The notes under the pieces were generated by a model. That model made no database searches, was not told the DNA's origin, and saw only the letters and a program-made list of their open reading frames with translations. A DNA stretch of 34,713 bases from a virus, in the IMG/VR virus record IMGVR_UViG_3300020205_001385, positions 1-34,713 of that record; one strand, 5' to 3'. This document shows, piece by piece, positions 15,815 to 23,266 of the stretch. Made by a program: the position numbers and the translations under genes. The stretch's first letter is position 1; each line of letters opens with the position of its first letter.

Positions 15815-15997
15815 ATGATGGAAAATAAAGAAAAATTCGTTTTTACAGCTGAAGATATATTTCAGGACATTCCCGGAGATCCTGAGAATGTCTTAATGAA
15901 ATTCCCAGACGAAGTGTTAGCACTTACTGGCTGGAAAGAAGGGGACACTTTAGATATTAAAATAGAAGACGGTAAAATTATCGTCAATAAGGTATAA
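15815..15997 (+). CDS. AbrB/MazE-like DNA-binding domain protein
   Basis: A 60-aa protein (59 aa if the second ATG, 15818, is used). The C-terminal half reads as a SpoVT/AbrB swapped-hairpin: VLMKFPDEVLALTGWKEGDT followed by LDIKIEDGKIIVNKV. Such domains bind DNA as dimers and often act as antitoxins or phage regulators. No toxin partner lies next to it; the following gene, overlapping by 1 bp, encodes IF-1. A regulator of phage transcription is the more likely reading. No clear ribosome-binding site precedes it. Confidence 0.7.
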   Translation: MMENKEKFVFTAEDIFQDIPGDPENVLMKFPDEVLALTGWKEGDTLDIKIEDGKIIVNKV

Positions 15998-16215
15998 TGG
16001 CTAAAGACGATATTATTGAATTAGTAGGATCCGTTGAAGAAGTATTACCTGGAAACATGTTTAGAGTTAAGGTAGATAATATGCCTAATACATTACTTTG
16101 TTACATGGGTGGGAAATTAAAGCAACACAAGATTAGAATCATTTTAGGCGATTCTGTAAAAATAGAAGTCAGCCCATACGATTTGTCAAAAGGTAGAGTA
16201 ACATATAGGTTGTGA
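15997..16215 (+). CDS. infA: Translation initiation factor IF-1
   Basis: A 72-aa S1/OB-fold protein, the same length as bacterial IF-1. It begins MAKDDIIELVGSVEEVLP, continues with NMFRVKVDN, and ends with GDSVKIEVSPYDLSKGRVTYRL, reproducing the diagnostic YDLSKGR motif and spacing of E. coli IF-1. The central loop, normally near VTAHISGKMRKNYIRI, reads CYMGGKLKQHKIRI. The factor binds the 30S A site with IF-2 and IF-3 and helps start-codon selection. A phage copy could steer host ribosomes to phage mRNAs or compensate for host shut-off. It is coupled to the AbrB-like gene upstream by 1 bp. Confidence 0.92.
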   Translation: MAKDDIIELVGSVEEVLPGNMFRVKVDNMPNTLLCYMGGKLKQHKIRIILGDSVKIEVSPYDLSKGRVTYRL

Positions 16216-16217
16216 CA

Positions 16218-16892
16218 ATGAACTCAATAATGGAAACGGTTTGTTTAATTTGCACACATGTTAGACATCGAACTAAACAAGACACTAGTTTTCCAAAGTT
16301 ATTGGTTGAATTGCGGCGCGAATTCAAACGTGCCGGTTTAGACGTAAAGATAAAATCACAATCAAAAAAGTTTCTTGACACAGAGGAATTTTATGTTAAT
16401 GCATACTACGATCCCGAAGATGACCAAAATAAAGAAACCCCAATCGAAATAATAATATATCATAATTTTGATAAAGAAGTTATTTGGAGTACAAAACAAA
16501 TAACAGATTTGCTTGTTCAAGTTTTCGACGCTACTATACACGAATTCAAACATCAAAGACAGAGCCGAAAGCGTAGTCATAGAGAATTTCGATTACGGGC
16601 AGATGCTGAACACGAATTCCATGAATACTTACAAGATCCTGATGAACTGGATGCTTATGCATTGAGCATTGCTATTGAGCTTTGCCGAACTGTTGGCAAA
16701 TTTAGAGCACTACGATACATGCCAAAATTTACTACATTGGCGAGATTCAAAGTCAAAGAAGAATTTGTTAGCCCAAATCTAAATGCATACGTTAGCCATT
16801 TCGAAACACCCGTAAGTCCATTATTAAGAAAACTTGCCAAAAAAGTTTATGTCCGATTGAAAAAGATTGACACGGACTTCATTTTCATGTAA
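16218..16892 (+). CDS. Phage HExxH metallopeptidase-like protein
   Basis: A 224-aa protein from ATG 16218; an earlier GTG at 16212 is possible, but AGG at 16207-16209 is better spaced for the ATG. It carries IHEFKH (H108, E109, H112), an HExxH zinc site, followed by a Arg-rich linker and DPDELDAYA (E143 or D141) as a potential third ligand. No signal peptide, so it is cytoplasmic. Related uncharacterised proteins occur in T4-like cyanophages. A prohead or host-protein protease is possible but unproven. The promoter of the next gene overlaps its 3' end. Confidence 0.62.
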   Translation: MNSIMETVCLICTHVRHRTKQDTSFPKLLVELRREFKRAGLDVKIKSQSKKFLDTEEFYVNAYYDPEDDQNKETPIEIIIYHNFDKEVIWSTKQITDLLVQVFDATIHEFKHQRQSRKRSHREFRLRADAEHEFHEYLQDPDELDAYALSIAIELCRTVGKFRALRYMPKFTTLARFKVKEEFVSPNLNAYVSHFETPVSPLLRKLAKKVYVRLKKIDTDFIFM

Positions 16893-16895
16893 AAT
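16867..16895 (+). promoter_or_regulatory. Sigma70-type promoter (TTGACA-17-TAAAAT)
   Basis: TTGACA 16867-16872, 17 bp, TAAAAT 16890-16895, overlapping the end of the HExxH gene. It is placed 35 bp before the 230-aa gene at 16931 and probably drives the following array. Confidence 0.6.
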
Positions 16896-16930
16896 ACAAA
16901 GTATATTAACTCATACACAGAGCGAGCGAA

Positions 16931-17623
16931 ATGTCTAACAAAGAGTTCCCTACCCAACAAGTATTAGAGCTGGCCTGTGCGGCCCAACGGATTAACGGTG
17001 CTTACATTAAAGAAAGCGAAAACGTTTGGGCCGAGGACGGCGTCTTTATGTATTCTAAAAAGACTAACAAAATGCTTATGCTCTGCACACTGGATCACGC
17101 CATTTGGACAGCTGATCCAAAAGATGCTCCAATGCCTTTGAAAGTATTACCCGAAGATACTGCACAAGCAGAAGAAATCAAAAAACATTTTCGAAAATTC
17201 TTGTTCAGTGCTATCGAAGGCGAAAATGATTTTCAAACTAACATCAACAGTATTCTTAGCAGTGATACAGTTAAGCAGAGCCAGTTTGGCTATGTTGCTT
17301 GTCTACCCAGCGTTCATGTTAGAGATGTTGCACAAACCAAAGTTAAACGTGCGGCTCAACAAGTCGAAGACGGATCACTAGCAGAAATTGGCAGTACCGT
17401 TAAAGATTTGGACGCAGAAATTATTTCATCAATTAAGTCAAAAAACTTTGAAGGCTACAATATAGATGCTATAATCAACAGTAAGATGGTATCTTGGATG
17501 AGCAAAACGGATCTTAAATTAGGGCCTTGCGTAGTTGTTAAAGCCAAAGTTAAAGATTGCAATAAGCATTGGAAACATCAAAATGATGTTACTAGATTAC
17601 ACTATGTAAAGGCGGCACAATAA
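16931..17623 (+). CDS. Conserved phage protein, function unknown
   Basis: A 230-aa soluble protein without signal peptide or membrane segment. The N-terminal half holds CAAQRINGAYIKE and NKMLMLCTLDHAI; the C-terminal quarter has VSWMSKTDLKLGPCVVVKAKVKDC and a basic end with KHWKHQNDVTRLHYVK, which suggests nucleic-acid contact. I do not recognise the family. It is first behind its own promoter and overlaps the next gene by 1 bp, so an early gene is likely. Confidence 0.6.
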   Translation: MSNKEFPTQQVLELACAAQRINGAYIKESENVWAEDGVFMYSKKTNKMLMLCTLDHAIWTADPKDAPMPLKVLPEDTAQAEEIKKHFRKFLFSAIEGENDFQTNINSILSSDTVKQSQFGYVACLPSVHVRDVAQTKVKRAAQQVEDGSLAEIGSTVKDLDAEIISSIKSKNFEGYNIDAIINSKMVSWMSKTDLKLGPCVVVKAKVKDCNKHWKHQNDVTRLHYVKAAQ

Positions 17624-17844
17624 TGTATAAGACAATCTACACAGAAGTTGAAGTAGACGTCGACATGAGCGATTTTGATACTGACGATCTAATTGAAGAA
17701 TTAGAGTCACGTGGTGCAGGTACCACAGGGTATGGTGATGGCAAAGATGTGCTGTTATCAATTTATGAAAAACGTAGGCTAGGACAAGACTATCAAACGG
17801 AATTGGAAACATTAATCTATTTGGGATTAGGAAAGATTATATGA
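17623..17844 (+). CDS. Small acidic conserved phage protein
   Basis: A 73-aa protein beginning MYKTIYTEVEVDVDMSDFDT, with an acidic N-terminal strand then a DDLIEELESRG helix. Similar short proteins recur in T4-like phages of aquatic bacteria. Function unknown; perhaps an inhibitor or adaptor of a host enzyme. Overlaps neighbours by 1 and 4 bp. Confidence 0.6.
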   Translation: MYKTIYTEVEVDVDMSDFDTDDLIEELESRGAGTTGYGDGKDVLLSIYEKRRLGQDYQTELETLIYLGLGKII

Positions 17845-18197
17845 GCGGTTGGGAAACAATTCAAAGAATCAAACGTGTCGAACAATCGATTGACGAGCTT
17901 GGTTTTAAATTTGCCAAGAGCAAGCACAGTGAGTGGACAGATAATCACGGTGCCCTAAGCCTTAAGCCAAAAGACCCTGACGCATTGCCTATATACTCAC
18001 GTGATGCTGAACTGTTTATTGGTACTGTTGAACGTCTAGAAGATTGGCTAGCTGGTGTACGTTGGGCACGTGAGTACGACATGATGTTGAAACTGACTGA
18101 CGAAGTAAAACGTACTAAGGCAGAACAAAAGGAACGTAATCGACAGTTGATGCGTACACTTAAAGAAGGTAAACGAATTGAAGGCACAGCAGAATGA
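17841..18197 (+). CDS. Conserved phage protein with C-terminal coiled coil
   Basis: A 118-aa protein. Central SRDAELFIGTVERLEDWLAG and a Lys/Arg/Glu-rich helical C-terminus (residues 80-115) point to an all-helical or coiled-coil protein. The pattern is seen in T4-like phage hypotheticals. No enzymatic motif. It overlaps both neighbours by 4 bp. Confidence 0.6.
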   Translation: MSGWETIQRIKRVEQSIDELGFKFAKSKHSEWTDNHGALSLKPKDPDALPIYSRDAELFIGTVERLEDWLAGVRWAREYDMMLKLTDEVKRTKAEQKERNRQLMRTLKEGKRIEGTAE

Positions 18198-18448
18198 GCA
18201 AGGCAAAACACAAACCCTATCAATGGATTGACGGTGAAACTGCGGATCGTATTACTAGTCTTAATCTAAAAGACTATCGAGCGTATCTCAAGAAAGAAAT
18301 CAAGCAGTGGAAGAAGAATCCAAAATCAGATGCTAACCCTACCGGCTATTGGCTACATCCAGAAGACGTAGGACTTAACATTCAAACTATTGCAGCACTG
18401 GATTTGATTATTAGTCATTTTCCAGAAACATCGGATGAGATAAAATGA
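18194..18448 (+). CDS. Small hypothetical phage protein
   Basis: An 84-aa basic protein (KAKHKPYQW start, KEIKQWKKNPK in the middle). GYWLHPEDVGLNIQTIAALDLIISHF may form a helix pair. Not recognised. It overlaps both neighbours by 4 bp, in a run of translationally coupled small genes. Confidence 0.55.
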   Translation: MSKAKHKPYQWIDGETADRITSLNLKDYRAYLKKEIKQWKKNPKSDANPTGYWLHPEDVGLNIQTIAALDLIISHFPETSDEIK

Positions 18449-19059
18449 AACTAGAACTAGATAAGTTGTTGTGTGAGAAGTATCCAAAGATGATGGTCAA
18501 CCGCAACAAGAACATGCAAGAAACTTGCATGTGTTGGGGATTCGAATGTGGTGATGGTTGGTACAATATTTTGGATCAGCTTATGGGCAATATCCAACAT
18601 CACATTGATTGGAAAGAAAAACAGCGAGCAGGAGCTATCAAATATAATGAAATGGCCGCACAGGCCAAAGCTGGTAACTTTGATTTGTTTGAAGAAACCA
18701 TGAAGGCCCTGCCCAATGATGAGTATAAAGAAAAACGTCTAGCAGAAATTGTTGCTGGAGACTTTAGACAATTACCCGAGTCAATTCCACAAGTAACATT
18801 GGACCAGGTTAAAGAAAAGTTTGGTACACTGAGATTTTACTACTCAGGCGGAGATGATATTATCGACGGCATGGTACGTATGGCAGAAAGCATGACTGGC
18901 GTTACTTGCGAAGAGTGTGGTAATGTTGGTGAACGCCGTGGTGGCGGCTGGGTGCATACATATTGTACTCCATGCGAGGAAGCACGTGAAATCAAACGTG
19001 CTAAAGAGACGGAAGAATGGGAACAACGTAAACTACTTAAAGAAGGATTTGAAGAATAA
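18445..19059 (+). CDS. Zinc-ribbon conserved phage protein
   Basis: A 204-aa protein whose conserved core is QVKEKFGTLRFYY (121-133), GMVRMAE (142-148) and a treble of Cys pairs CEEC (155-158) and CTPC (174-177) that would bind zinc. The combination is common in phage and prophage hypothetical proteins. C28 and C30 lie in a less conserved N-terminal part, and the C-terminus is a charged helix. Function unknown; nucleic-acid or protein contact through the ribbon is likely. Confidence 0.68.
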   Translation: MKLELDKLLCEKYPKMMVNRNKNMQETCMCWGFECGDGWYNILDQLMGNIQHHIDWKEKQRAGAIKYNEMAAQAKAGNFDLFEETMKALPNDEYKEKRLAEIVAGDFRQLPESIPQVTLDQVKEKFGTLRFYYSGGDDIIDGMVRMAESMTGVTCEECGNVGERRGGGWVHTYCTPCEEAREIKRAKETEEWEQRKLLKEGFEE

Positions 19060-19232
19060 TGGAAAAATTTATGGAATGGTTTGGTCGTAACCGTATAACG
19101 ATCGGATATACTATTGGCGGCATCAATGTGTTAAATGGAGTTGCAAGTGTAGCTATTGGAGACACATTAAACGGTATATTTTTTATTGTGTTGGGTTCAG
19201 CAATTATTTTTGATTCAAAGGTGTTTAAATGA
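19059..19232 (+). CDS. Small membrane protein, 57 aa
   Basis: An ORF of 57 codons starting MEKFMEWFGRNRITIGYTIGG, with two hydrophobic stretches (about 14-32 and 38-51). It overlaps the preceding stop by 1 bp and the next start by 4 bp (ATGA), which supports it as real. Probably an inner-membrane protein with both ends on the same side. Function unknown. Confidence 0.65.
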   Translation: MEKFMEWFGRNRITIGYTIGGINVLNGVASVAIGDTLNGIFFIVLGSAIIFDSKVFK

Positions 19233-19846
19233 TTACAATGAAAGAATGGATGGAATTGGTTGACTATAAAATTACCGAAGGTAGTGATTATGGTTGGAGT
19301 TGTTACGGCCCAAATGCATATAGCCTAGACAGCTGGAATGGCGTTCATGGCAAGGGCGGATACAGTTTTAGTATTGTATTCAGCACTAAGACTCAGAAGG
19401 TATACGAAGTAAGTGTATGCGATTATACTAACGACCGTGCTTATCGAATGATTGCCAAAAACAAACAAGACAAGCATCGCCAAGAAGCAGAAGATCGCAA
19501 TGTTAATTTGAACGAAGCATGGGACGAATGTGACTATGTTGATTTGGATGTGGTAGATGATTTTATCCAAAAGTGTTTGGCTATTCGAGCAGGTGAGGAC
19601 TACGATACCCGTGTACAAGTACCGGTTGACTTTTCGGACGAAGAACTGTTACAATACATGAAACTAGCGCACGAGCGTGATATGACCTTTAACGAACTTG
19701 TTGAAGAAGCATTACGTCATGCTCTTGTAGAAGTAGAAGCAGGGCGTCTTACTAAAGAAGATGCCCAGCGTTTTAAATTAGAAAGTCAAGGATTGCCTTG
19801 GCCATTTGAGAAAGAAGAAAGTGATGAAGATAAAGTTGGTCAGTGA
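19229..19846 (+). CDS. Conserved phage protein with RHH-like C-terminus
   Basis: A 205-aa protein. The N-terminal 120 residues (SYGWSCYGPNAYSLDSW and later NEAWDECDYVDLDVV) match no family I know. Residues about 129-170 read as a strand followed by two helices (VQVPVDFSDEELLQYMKLAHE, then MTFNELVEEALRHAL), resembling a ribbon-helix-helix dimerisation or DNA-binding unit. Its end overlaps the metallophosphoesterase start by 23 bp. Confidence 0.6.
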   Translation: MITMKEWMELVDYKITEGSDYGWSCYGPNAYSLDSWNGVHGKGGYSFSIVFSTKTQKVYEVSVCDYTNDRAYRMIAKNKQDKHRQEAEDRNVNLNEAWDECDYVDLDVVDDFIQKCLAIRAGEDYDTRVQVPVDFSDEELLQYMKLAHERDMTFNELVEEALRHALVEVEAGRLTKEDAQRFKLESQGLPWPFEKEESDEDKVGQ

Positions 19847-20684
19847 CCTCCACTTGGAGTTTAGTGATATCAATATTGTTAATGATCAGGACTACGATGT
19901 TTTGATTCTTGGTGGTGATATTTGTATCGCCCAGGATCTCCACGACCATCCTGAACCCGCTAATACTGCGGACCAGGCCGCTATTGCCAACGGCACCGGC
20001 TTGGGTCGTAGACAAATGACTGCACAGCGTTTTAGAGATTTCTTCAAGCGTTGTAGTTTTCAGTTTCCCCATGTAATTTACATCATGGGTAATCATGAAT
20101 TTTACAATGGCAAGTTCTATGCTGGTATTGACTATATGCGTGAAGAATGTGCCAAGTATCCTAACGTGTATATGTTAGAGCAAGACATGAAGATTATCAA
20201 CAATGTAGTGTTTGTGGGTGGAACACTTTGGACCAACATGAACAAGCGTGATCCGCTTACCATGCATGCCATTGAAGGTATGATGAACGACTTCCGTATC
20301 ATTCGTAACGATGCTAGAAACTATGCCTGTATGAGTGCTTTGGATGTTGCTATCAGACATGACAAAACTCTTGCCTACATTGAACACATTGTCCATGAGC
20401 ATAGAAATAAGAAGTGCGTTGTAGTTGGACATCACACACCAAGTTTTCAAAGTATGCATCCAATGTATGCACATGATACTTTGATGAACGGTGGATATCA
20501 CAGTGATTTAAGTGAGTTCATTTTGGACCACCCACAGATTAAATTGTGGACACATGGACATACACATCATCCTTTTGATTATACAATTGGTGAGACTCGT
20601 GTTGTATGTAACCCACGTGGTTATGAAAACGATGGTTACAGCGAGAGAACTGGCTGGAACCCAAACATTTTATTGGAGATTTAA
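19824..20684 (+). CDS. Calcineurin-like metallophosphoesterase
   Basis: A 286-aa enzyme from ATG 19824; earlier TTG and GTG codons are open in frame but MKIKLVSDLHLE is the natural N-terminus. All five metal motifs are present: D8 and H10 (SDLHLE), GGD at 30-32, GNHE at 89-92, VVGHHT near 200, and GHTHHP near 250. It is a binuclear phosphoesterase; the substrate may be a nucleotide, phosphoprotein or nucleic-acid end. Phages often carry such enzymes. It is directly followed by the coiled-coil gene. Confidence 0.85.
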   Translation: MKIKLVSDLHLEFSDINIVNDQDYDVLILGGDICIAQDLHDHPEPANTADQAAIANGTGLGRRQMTAQRFRDFFKRCSFQFPHVIYIMGNHEFYNGKFYAGIDYMREECAKYPNVYMLEQDMKIINNVVFVGGTLWTNMNKRDPLTMHAIEGMMNDFRIIRNDARNYACMSALDVAIRHDKTLAYIEHIVHEHRNKKCVVVGHHTPSFQSMHPMYAHDTLMNGGYHSDLSEFILDHPQIKLWTHGHTHHPFDYTIGETRVVCNPRGYENDGYSERTGWNPNILLEI

Positions 20685-20855
20685 ATGACAGAAGAAAAAC
20701 GCCCAACAGTTGTTGACATGTTGAGAACTACAGGCAACAATACTGCCGAATTTATGGATAAGGTTGCAGCTCATATCGAAACATTAGAGCAAGAAGTTAT
20801 CCGTTTACGTCAACGTGTTCAAGAAATGGAACTCAATGATGTCGACCTTAAGTGA
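20685..20855 (+). CDS. Small coiled-coil phage protein, 56 aa
   Basis: A 56-codon ORF starting right after the preceding TAA. The sequence VVDMLRTTGNNTAEFMDKVA is followed by a heptad-rich helix AAHIETLEQEVIRLRQRVQEMEL, a clear coiled coil. Similar small proteins recur in T4-like marine phages. Probably an oligomerising partner; function unknown. It overlaps the next gene by about 20 bp. Confidence 0.65.
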   Translation: MTEEKRPTVVDMLRTTGNNTAEFMDKVAAHIETLEQEVIRLRQRVQEMELNDVDLK

Positions 20856-21162
20856 AAAAGACTCTAAGCTATTTAAAAAATGGCTTAAAGGACATTTGGC
20901 TTTTGGGCCGGTAACTGTCGTCTTTACCAAAAAAGACGGAACCGAACGAGTTATGGAATGTACAACCAGTCCATCTCTTGTTCCGGTTGACTTAACTGAA
21001 GAAATACACTATACTAACACAAATGATCCAATAGACTTTCCAAAGCCTAAAAAGGAACGCAAGGTAAACGAAGAAGTTTGTCCCGTTTATGATTTAGAGT
21101 CAAAACATTGGAAGAGCTTTCGTTGGGATTCACTTAAACAGATTAGATTGGAAATAAAATGA
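20836..21162 (+). CDS. DUF2693-like phage protein
   Basis: About 108 aa from ATG 20836 (or 20839; the frame is open from 20815, inside the preceding gene). AFGPVTVVFTKKDGTERVMEC and the late NEEVCPVYDLESKHWKSFRWDSL match, by pattern, the phage DUF2693 family, which has a small beta-barrel fold. Such proteins are widespread in T4-like phages and unassigned. It overlaps the next gene by 4 bp. Confidence 0.65.
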   Translation: MMSTLSEKDSKLFKKWLKGHLAFGPVTVVFTKKDGTERVMECTTSPSLVPVDLTEEIHYTNTNDPIDFPKPKKERKVNEEVCPVYDLESKHWKSFRWDSLKQIRLEIK

Positions 21163-21599
21163 AAATCGGACTAAGCTACAGTCGTTGCATTCGTGACATT
21201 GTAGATGGTAAAGTAAACATCGATGATGTATTGGTGTTAATCACTCGTACAGATTTTGATCCGCATGATAACGATCAATGGCAGGGGATTTGGTTGGGTT
21301 ACGGTGGTGGCACTGATAATGCTTACAGTCGAGGTTTCTTTGCCCACAGCAATCCAGAATGGGCAGGCTATCACGACGAAGATCAATTCCGTAGTGTCAG
21401 TATTGAACTTTGGGAATCCGGTAAACTACATCAGCCACGCAAGTTTGGCGCACATCCGCAACGTCGGCCAGAGATTTGGTTAGAAGCAGTTCTACCAAGT
21501 AGTGAACTAGAAACTAATCCGGCCGCAAAAGCCGCTTGGGATAAATTCCAAATGATTGCGGGTTTGACTAACGTAGAATTAGATGACAAATATAAATGA
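21159..21599 (+). CDS. Conserved T4-like phage protein
   Basis: A 146-aa protein beginning MKIGLSYSRCIRDIVDGKV, followed by DVLVLITRTDFDPHD and GIWLGYGGGTDNAYS, then FRSVSIELWESGKLHQPR. I recognise this as a recurrent but uncharacterised protein of marine T4-like phages. No catalytic motif or membrane segment. Overlaps the next gene by 4 bp. Confidence 0.6.
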   Translation: MKIGLSYSRCIRDIVDGKVNIDDVLVLITRTDFDPHDNDQWQGIWLGYGGGTDNAYSRGFFAHSNPEWAGYHDEDQFRSVSIELWESGKLHQPRKFGAHPQRRPEIWLEAVLPSSELETNPAAKAAWDKFQMIAGLTNVELDDKYK

Positions 21600-21850
21600 G
21601 ATTTGTAATCACATTGTTGATAGTTTTAGTTGCAGGGTGTAGCAACAGCGCATCACTGCCTACTTATGAGCAATTGGTAAACTATCCACTTTCTTGTAAA
21701 CTTAAAAACGAACAATTCCGAGAATTAAAACAAATTCAAGGTAAGAAAAACTTTTCACAAGATCCTGATCAACTATCCGACCAAGACAGAAGGTACAATG
21801 CTTTGCTTAAAGAGCATCTTTGGTGGTATGTTTATAATTGCGAACAATGA
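21596..21850 (+). CDS. Small lipoprotein
   Basis: An 84-aa protein with a lipoprotein signal: basic start, hydrophobic VITLLIVLVAG and lipobox Cys at residue 15 (LVAGC). The mature part holds two further Cys (34 and 82) and DQDRRYNALLKEHLWWYV near the end. Presumably anchored in the membrane or periplasm. Its function may concern the host envelope, such as exclusion of other phages or lysis timing, but nothing in the sequence decides. Confidence 0.65.
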   Translation: MRFVITLLIVLVAGCSNSASLPTYEQLVNYPLSCKLKNEQFRELKQIQGKKNFSQDPDQLSDQDRRYNALLKEHLWWYVYNCEQ

Positions 21851-22371
21851 AAAAATTACTCATACTTCTAGCACTAACTAGCCAATTTGCATTGGCCGAA
21901 GATTGCCAAGTCCGCCAGGCTAGTAAAGTTACAGCTGAACGAAAAATGGGCAATATTGACGATTTGGTTAAAATTAAAAGTAACCAAAAATGTCGTGTTA
22001 AATTTAGCATTGTAGTTGACGGCGAGAAGCATAATGTAGATTGGACGCACGAAGATTATGGTGACCCAGAAATCAGTTGCCAAAAAGCCATTGAATACGG
22101 CATGAGTGAACTGAACATGCGGTTAGGAGGCAATTTCCAAAGCGAATCAATGCTAGTATGCGGAGATGGTTCAAGACGAACTCGTCCTTTAAAAATTGGT
22201 GACGAAGGTTTGGAAAATGAGTTTGGTACTGTAGCCAATAAAAAATACTTCCAATTTAAGGGAGCCAATTGTCGATATTTTAGTGAACGTTATAACAACG
22301 GCAAACTTCAATTTTCCAAAGGAGTGATTTGTCAAAATGATCAGCTTTGGACAGTTGTGGACAAATGGTGA
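21847..22371 (+). CDS. Secreted Cys-containing protein
   Basis: A 174-aa protein starting at ATG 21847 (4 bp overlap with the lipoprotein stop), though the frame is open from 21838. The signal peptide MKKLLILLALTSQFALA is cleaved before EDC. The mature protein contains about six Cys (for example C20, C47, C76, C104) that may form disulfides, which fits the periplasm. No catalytic motif was recognised. It lies in a run of envelope-directed genes. Confidence 0.6.
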   Translation: MKKLLILLALTSQFALAEDCQVRQASKVTAERKMGNIDDLVKIKSNQKCRVKFSIVVDGEKHNVDWTHEDYGDPEISCQKAIEYGMSELNMRLGGNFQSESMLVCGDGSRRTRPLKIGDEGLENEFGTVANKKYFQFKGANCRYFSERYNNGKLQFSKGVICQNDQLWTVVDKW

Positions 22372-22372
22372 C

Positions 22373-22401
22373 TTGACAATCGAAACACTTTCGCATATAA
22401 T
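22373..22401 (+). promoter_or_regulatory. Consensus sigma70 promoter (TTGACA-17-TATAAT)
   Basis: TTGACA 22373-22378, exactly 17 bp, TATAAT 22396-22401: a perfect consensus, right after the preceding stop. It serves the small membrane and entericidin-like genes. Confidence 0.85.
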
Positions 22402-22436
22402 ATACACATGTTCAACAAACATAGAAGGCAAATATT

Positions 22437-22565
22437 ATGAAGGCATTTATAGCAGGCACAATTTTTGGACTAGTTCTAGCTACTGTTGGTTTTTCCGGCA
22501 TTGCAAAGATTATGGACAAAGGCGTAGACACAGTTAAAACACACAGTCAGGAGTTGGCAAAATGA
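22437..22565 (+). CDS. Small membrane protein, 42 aa
   Basis: A 42-codon ORF with one hydrophobic helix (AFIAGTIFGLVLATVGFSG) and a polar tail IMDKGVDTVKTHSQELAK. It starts 36 bp after a consensus promoter and overlaps the entericidin-like gene by ATGA. Small single-pass phage membrane proteins of this type may act as a holin-like or regulatory partner; function not established. Confidence 0.6.
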   Translation: MKAFIAGTIFGLVLATVGFSGIAKIMDKGVDTVKTHSQELAK

Positions 22566-22696
22566 AAACAGTTGTAGCACTTATTTTGGCTATTAATGTA
22601 GCCGCTTGTAGTACATCCGCCGGTATGGTGAAAGGCCTTGGTGAAGATATCAAAGCTGGCACTGACTGGACGGCTTCTAAAATCAAATCCAACTAA
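22562..22696 (+). CDS. Entericidin-like lipoprotein
   Basis: A 44-aa protein: signal MKTVVALILAINVAA, lipobox Cys16 and a mature part CSTSAGMVKGLGEDIKAGTD. The Cys, then a TxxG/GLGEDI motif and Gly-rich amphipathic tail, closely follow the entericidin EcnA/EcnB pattern (CNTTRGVGEDI in E. coli EcnB). Entericidins are small membrane lipoproteins, one bacteriolytic (EcnB), the other an antidote (EcnA). It overlaps the 42-aa gene by 4 bp, and the two share a strong promoter. Confidence 0.75.
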   Translation: MKTVVALILAINVAACSTSAGMVKGLGEDIKAGTDWTASKIKSN

Positions 22697-22705
22697 GGAC
22701 TTAAA

Positions 22706-23266
22706 ATGAAAAAACTATTAACTGTTTTACCTATTGTTGCTGTATTGGCGGCTTGTGGTACAACTGATCCATATGGCAAAAGAGCCGATATGGAACGTGA
22801 ACGTCAAGAACGTCAAGTAGAACGTGTCATCGACAAAGCACCAAAATGGATGATAGATCTTCCAGTTAGTAACTCTGCGGTATATGCATCCGGTACTAGC
22901 TCTAGTGGAGATTATTCGATGGCATTGTTGAAAGCCAAAGCTGATGCATACGGTAAAATCTGTATGGCAGCTGGCGGCACTGCAAGTCAGCGTACCAAAG
23001 TGTACAAAGCAGACACTGCAAATACCAGCTCGGAATTGAGCGAAATGATTCTTCGTACATCTTGTGACAAAGTTGATTTGACCGGTGTCGAAGTTGCTAA
23101 AGACGGTATTAAACTGATACAAGAAGGTAATCGATATCGTGCGTATGTATTAGTAGCGTTGCCAACTGGTGATGCAAACATTTTACGCAAGGCTAAAGAA
23201 CAAGCCAAGCTCAACGAGATTACTGCTCGTCGTGCGCCGGAAGCATTTAAAGAACTGGATAATTAA
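22706..23266 (+). CDS. LPP20-like lipoprotein
   Basis: A 186-aa lipoprotein (LPIVAVLAAC, lipobox Cys at 17) preceded by AAGGA. A charged helix with RERQERQVERV follows, and the PKWMIDLPVSNSAVYASGTS segment (about 47-66) with the ALLKAKADAYGKI helix matches the LPP20 family of outer-membrane-associated lipoproteins. Only two Cys occur in the mature part. Fourth protein of the envelope-directed cluster; it overlaps the PGDYG gene by 1 bp. Confidence 0.7.
   Translation: MKKLLTVLPIVAVLAACGTTDPYGKRADMERERQERQVERVIDKAPKWMIDLPVSNSAVYASGTSSSGDYSMALLKAKADAYGKICMAAGGTASQRTKVYKADTANTSSELSEMILRTSCDKVDLTGVEVAKDGIKLIQEGNRYRAYVLVALPTGDANILRKAKEQAKLNEITARRAPEAFKELDN

Noticed and set aside
15815-16215. Toxin-antitoxin pair from the AbrB-like gene
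   Set aside because: The downstream gene is IF-1, not a MazF- or VapC-type toxin, and the upstream gene is a conserved phage protein.
16375-16403. TTGACA within the HExxH gene
   Set aside because: No -10 box at 16-18 bp, and it is internal to a coding sequence.
22727-23122. A 131-aa reverse-strand ORF inside the LPP20-like gene
   Set aside because: Sequence is Cys/Phe/Thr-rich antisense of a clear lipoprotein gene, so it is a shadow frame.
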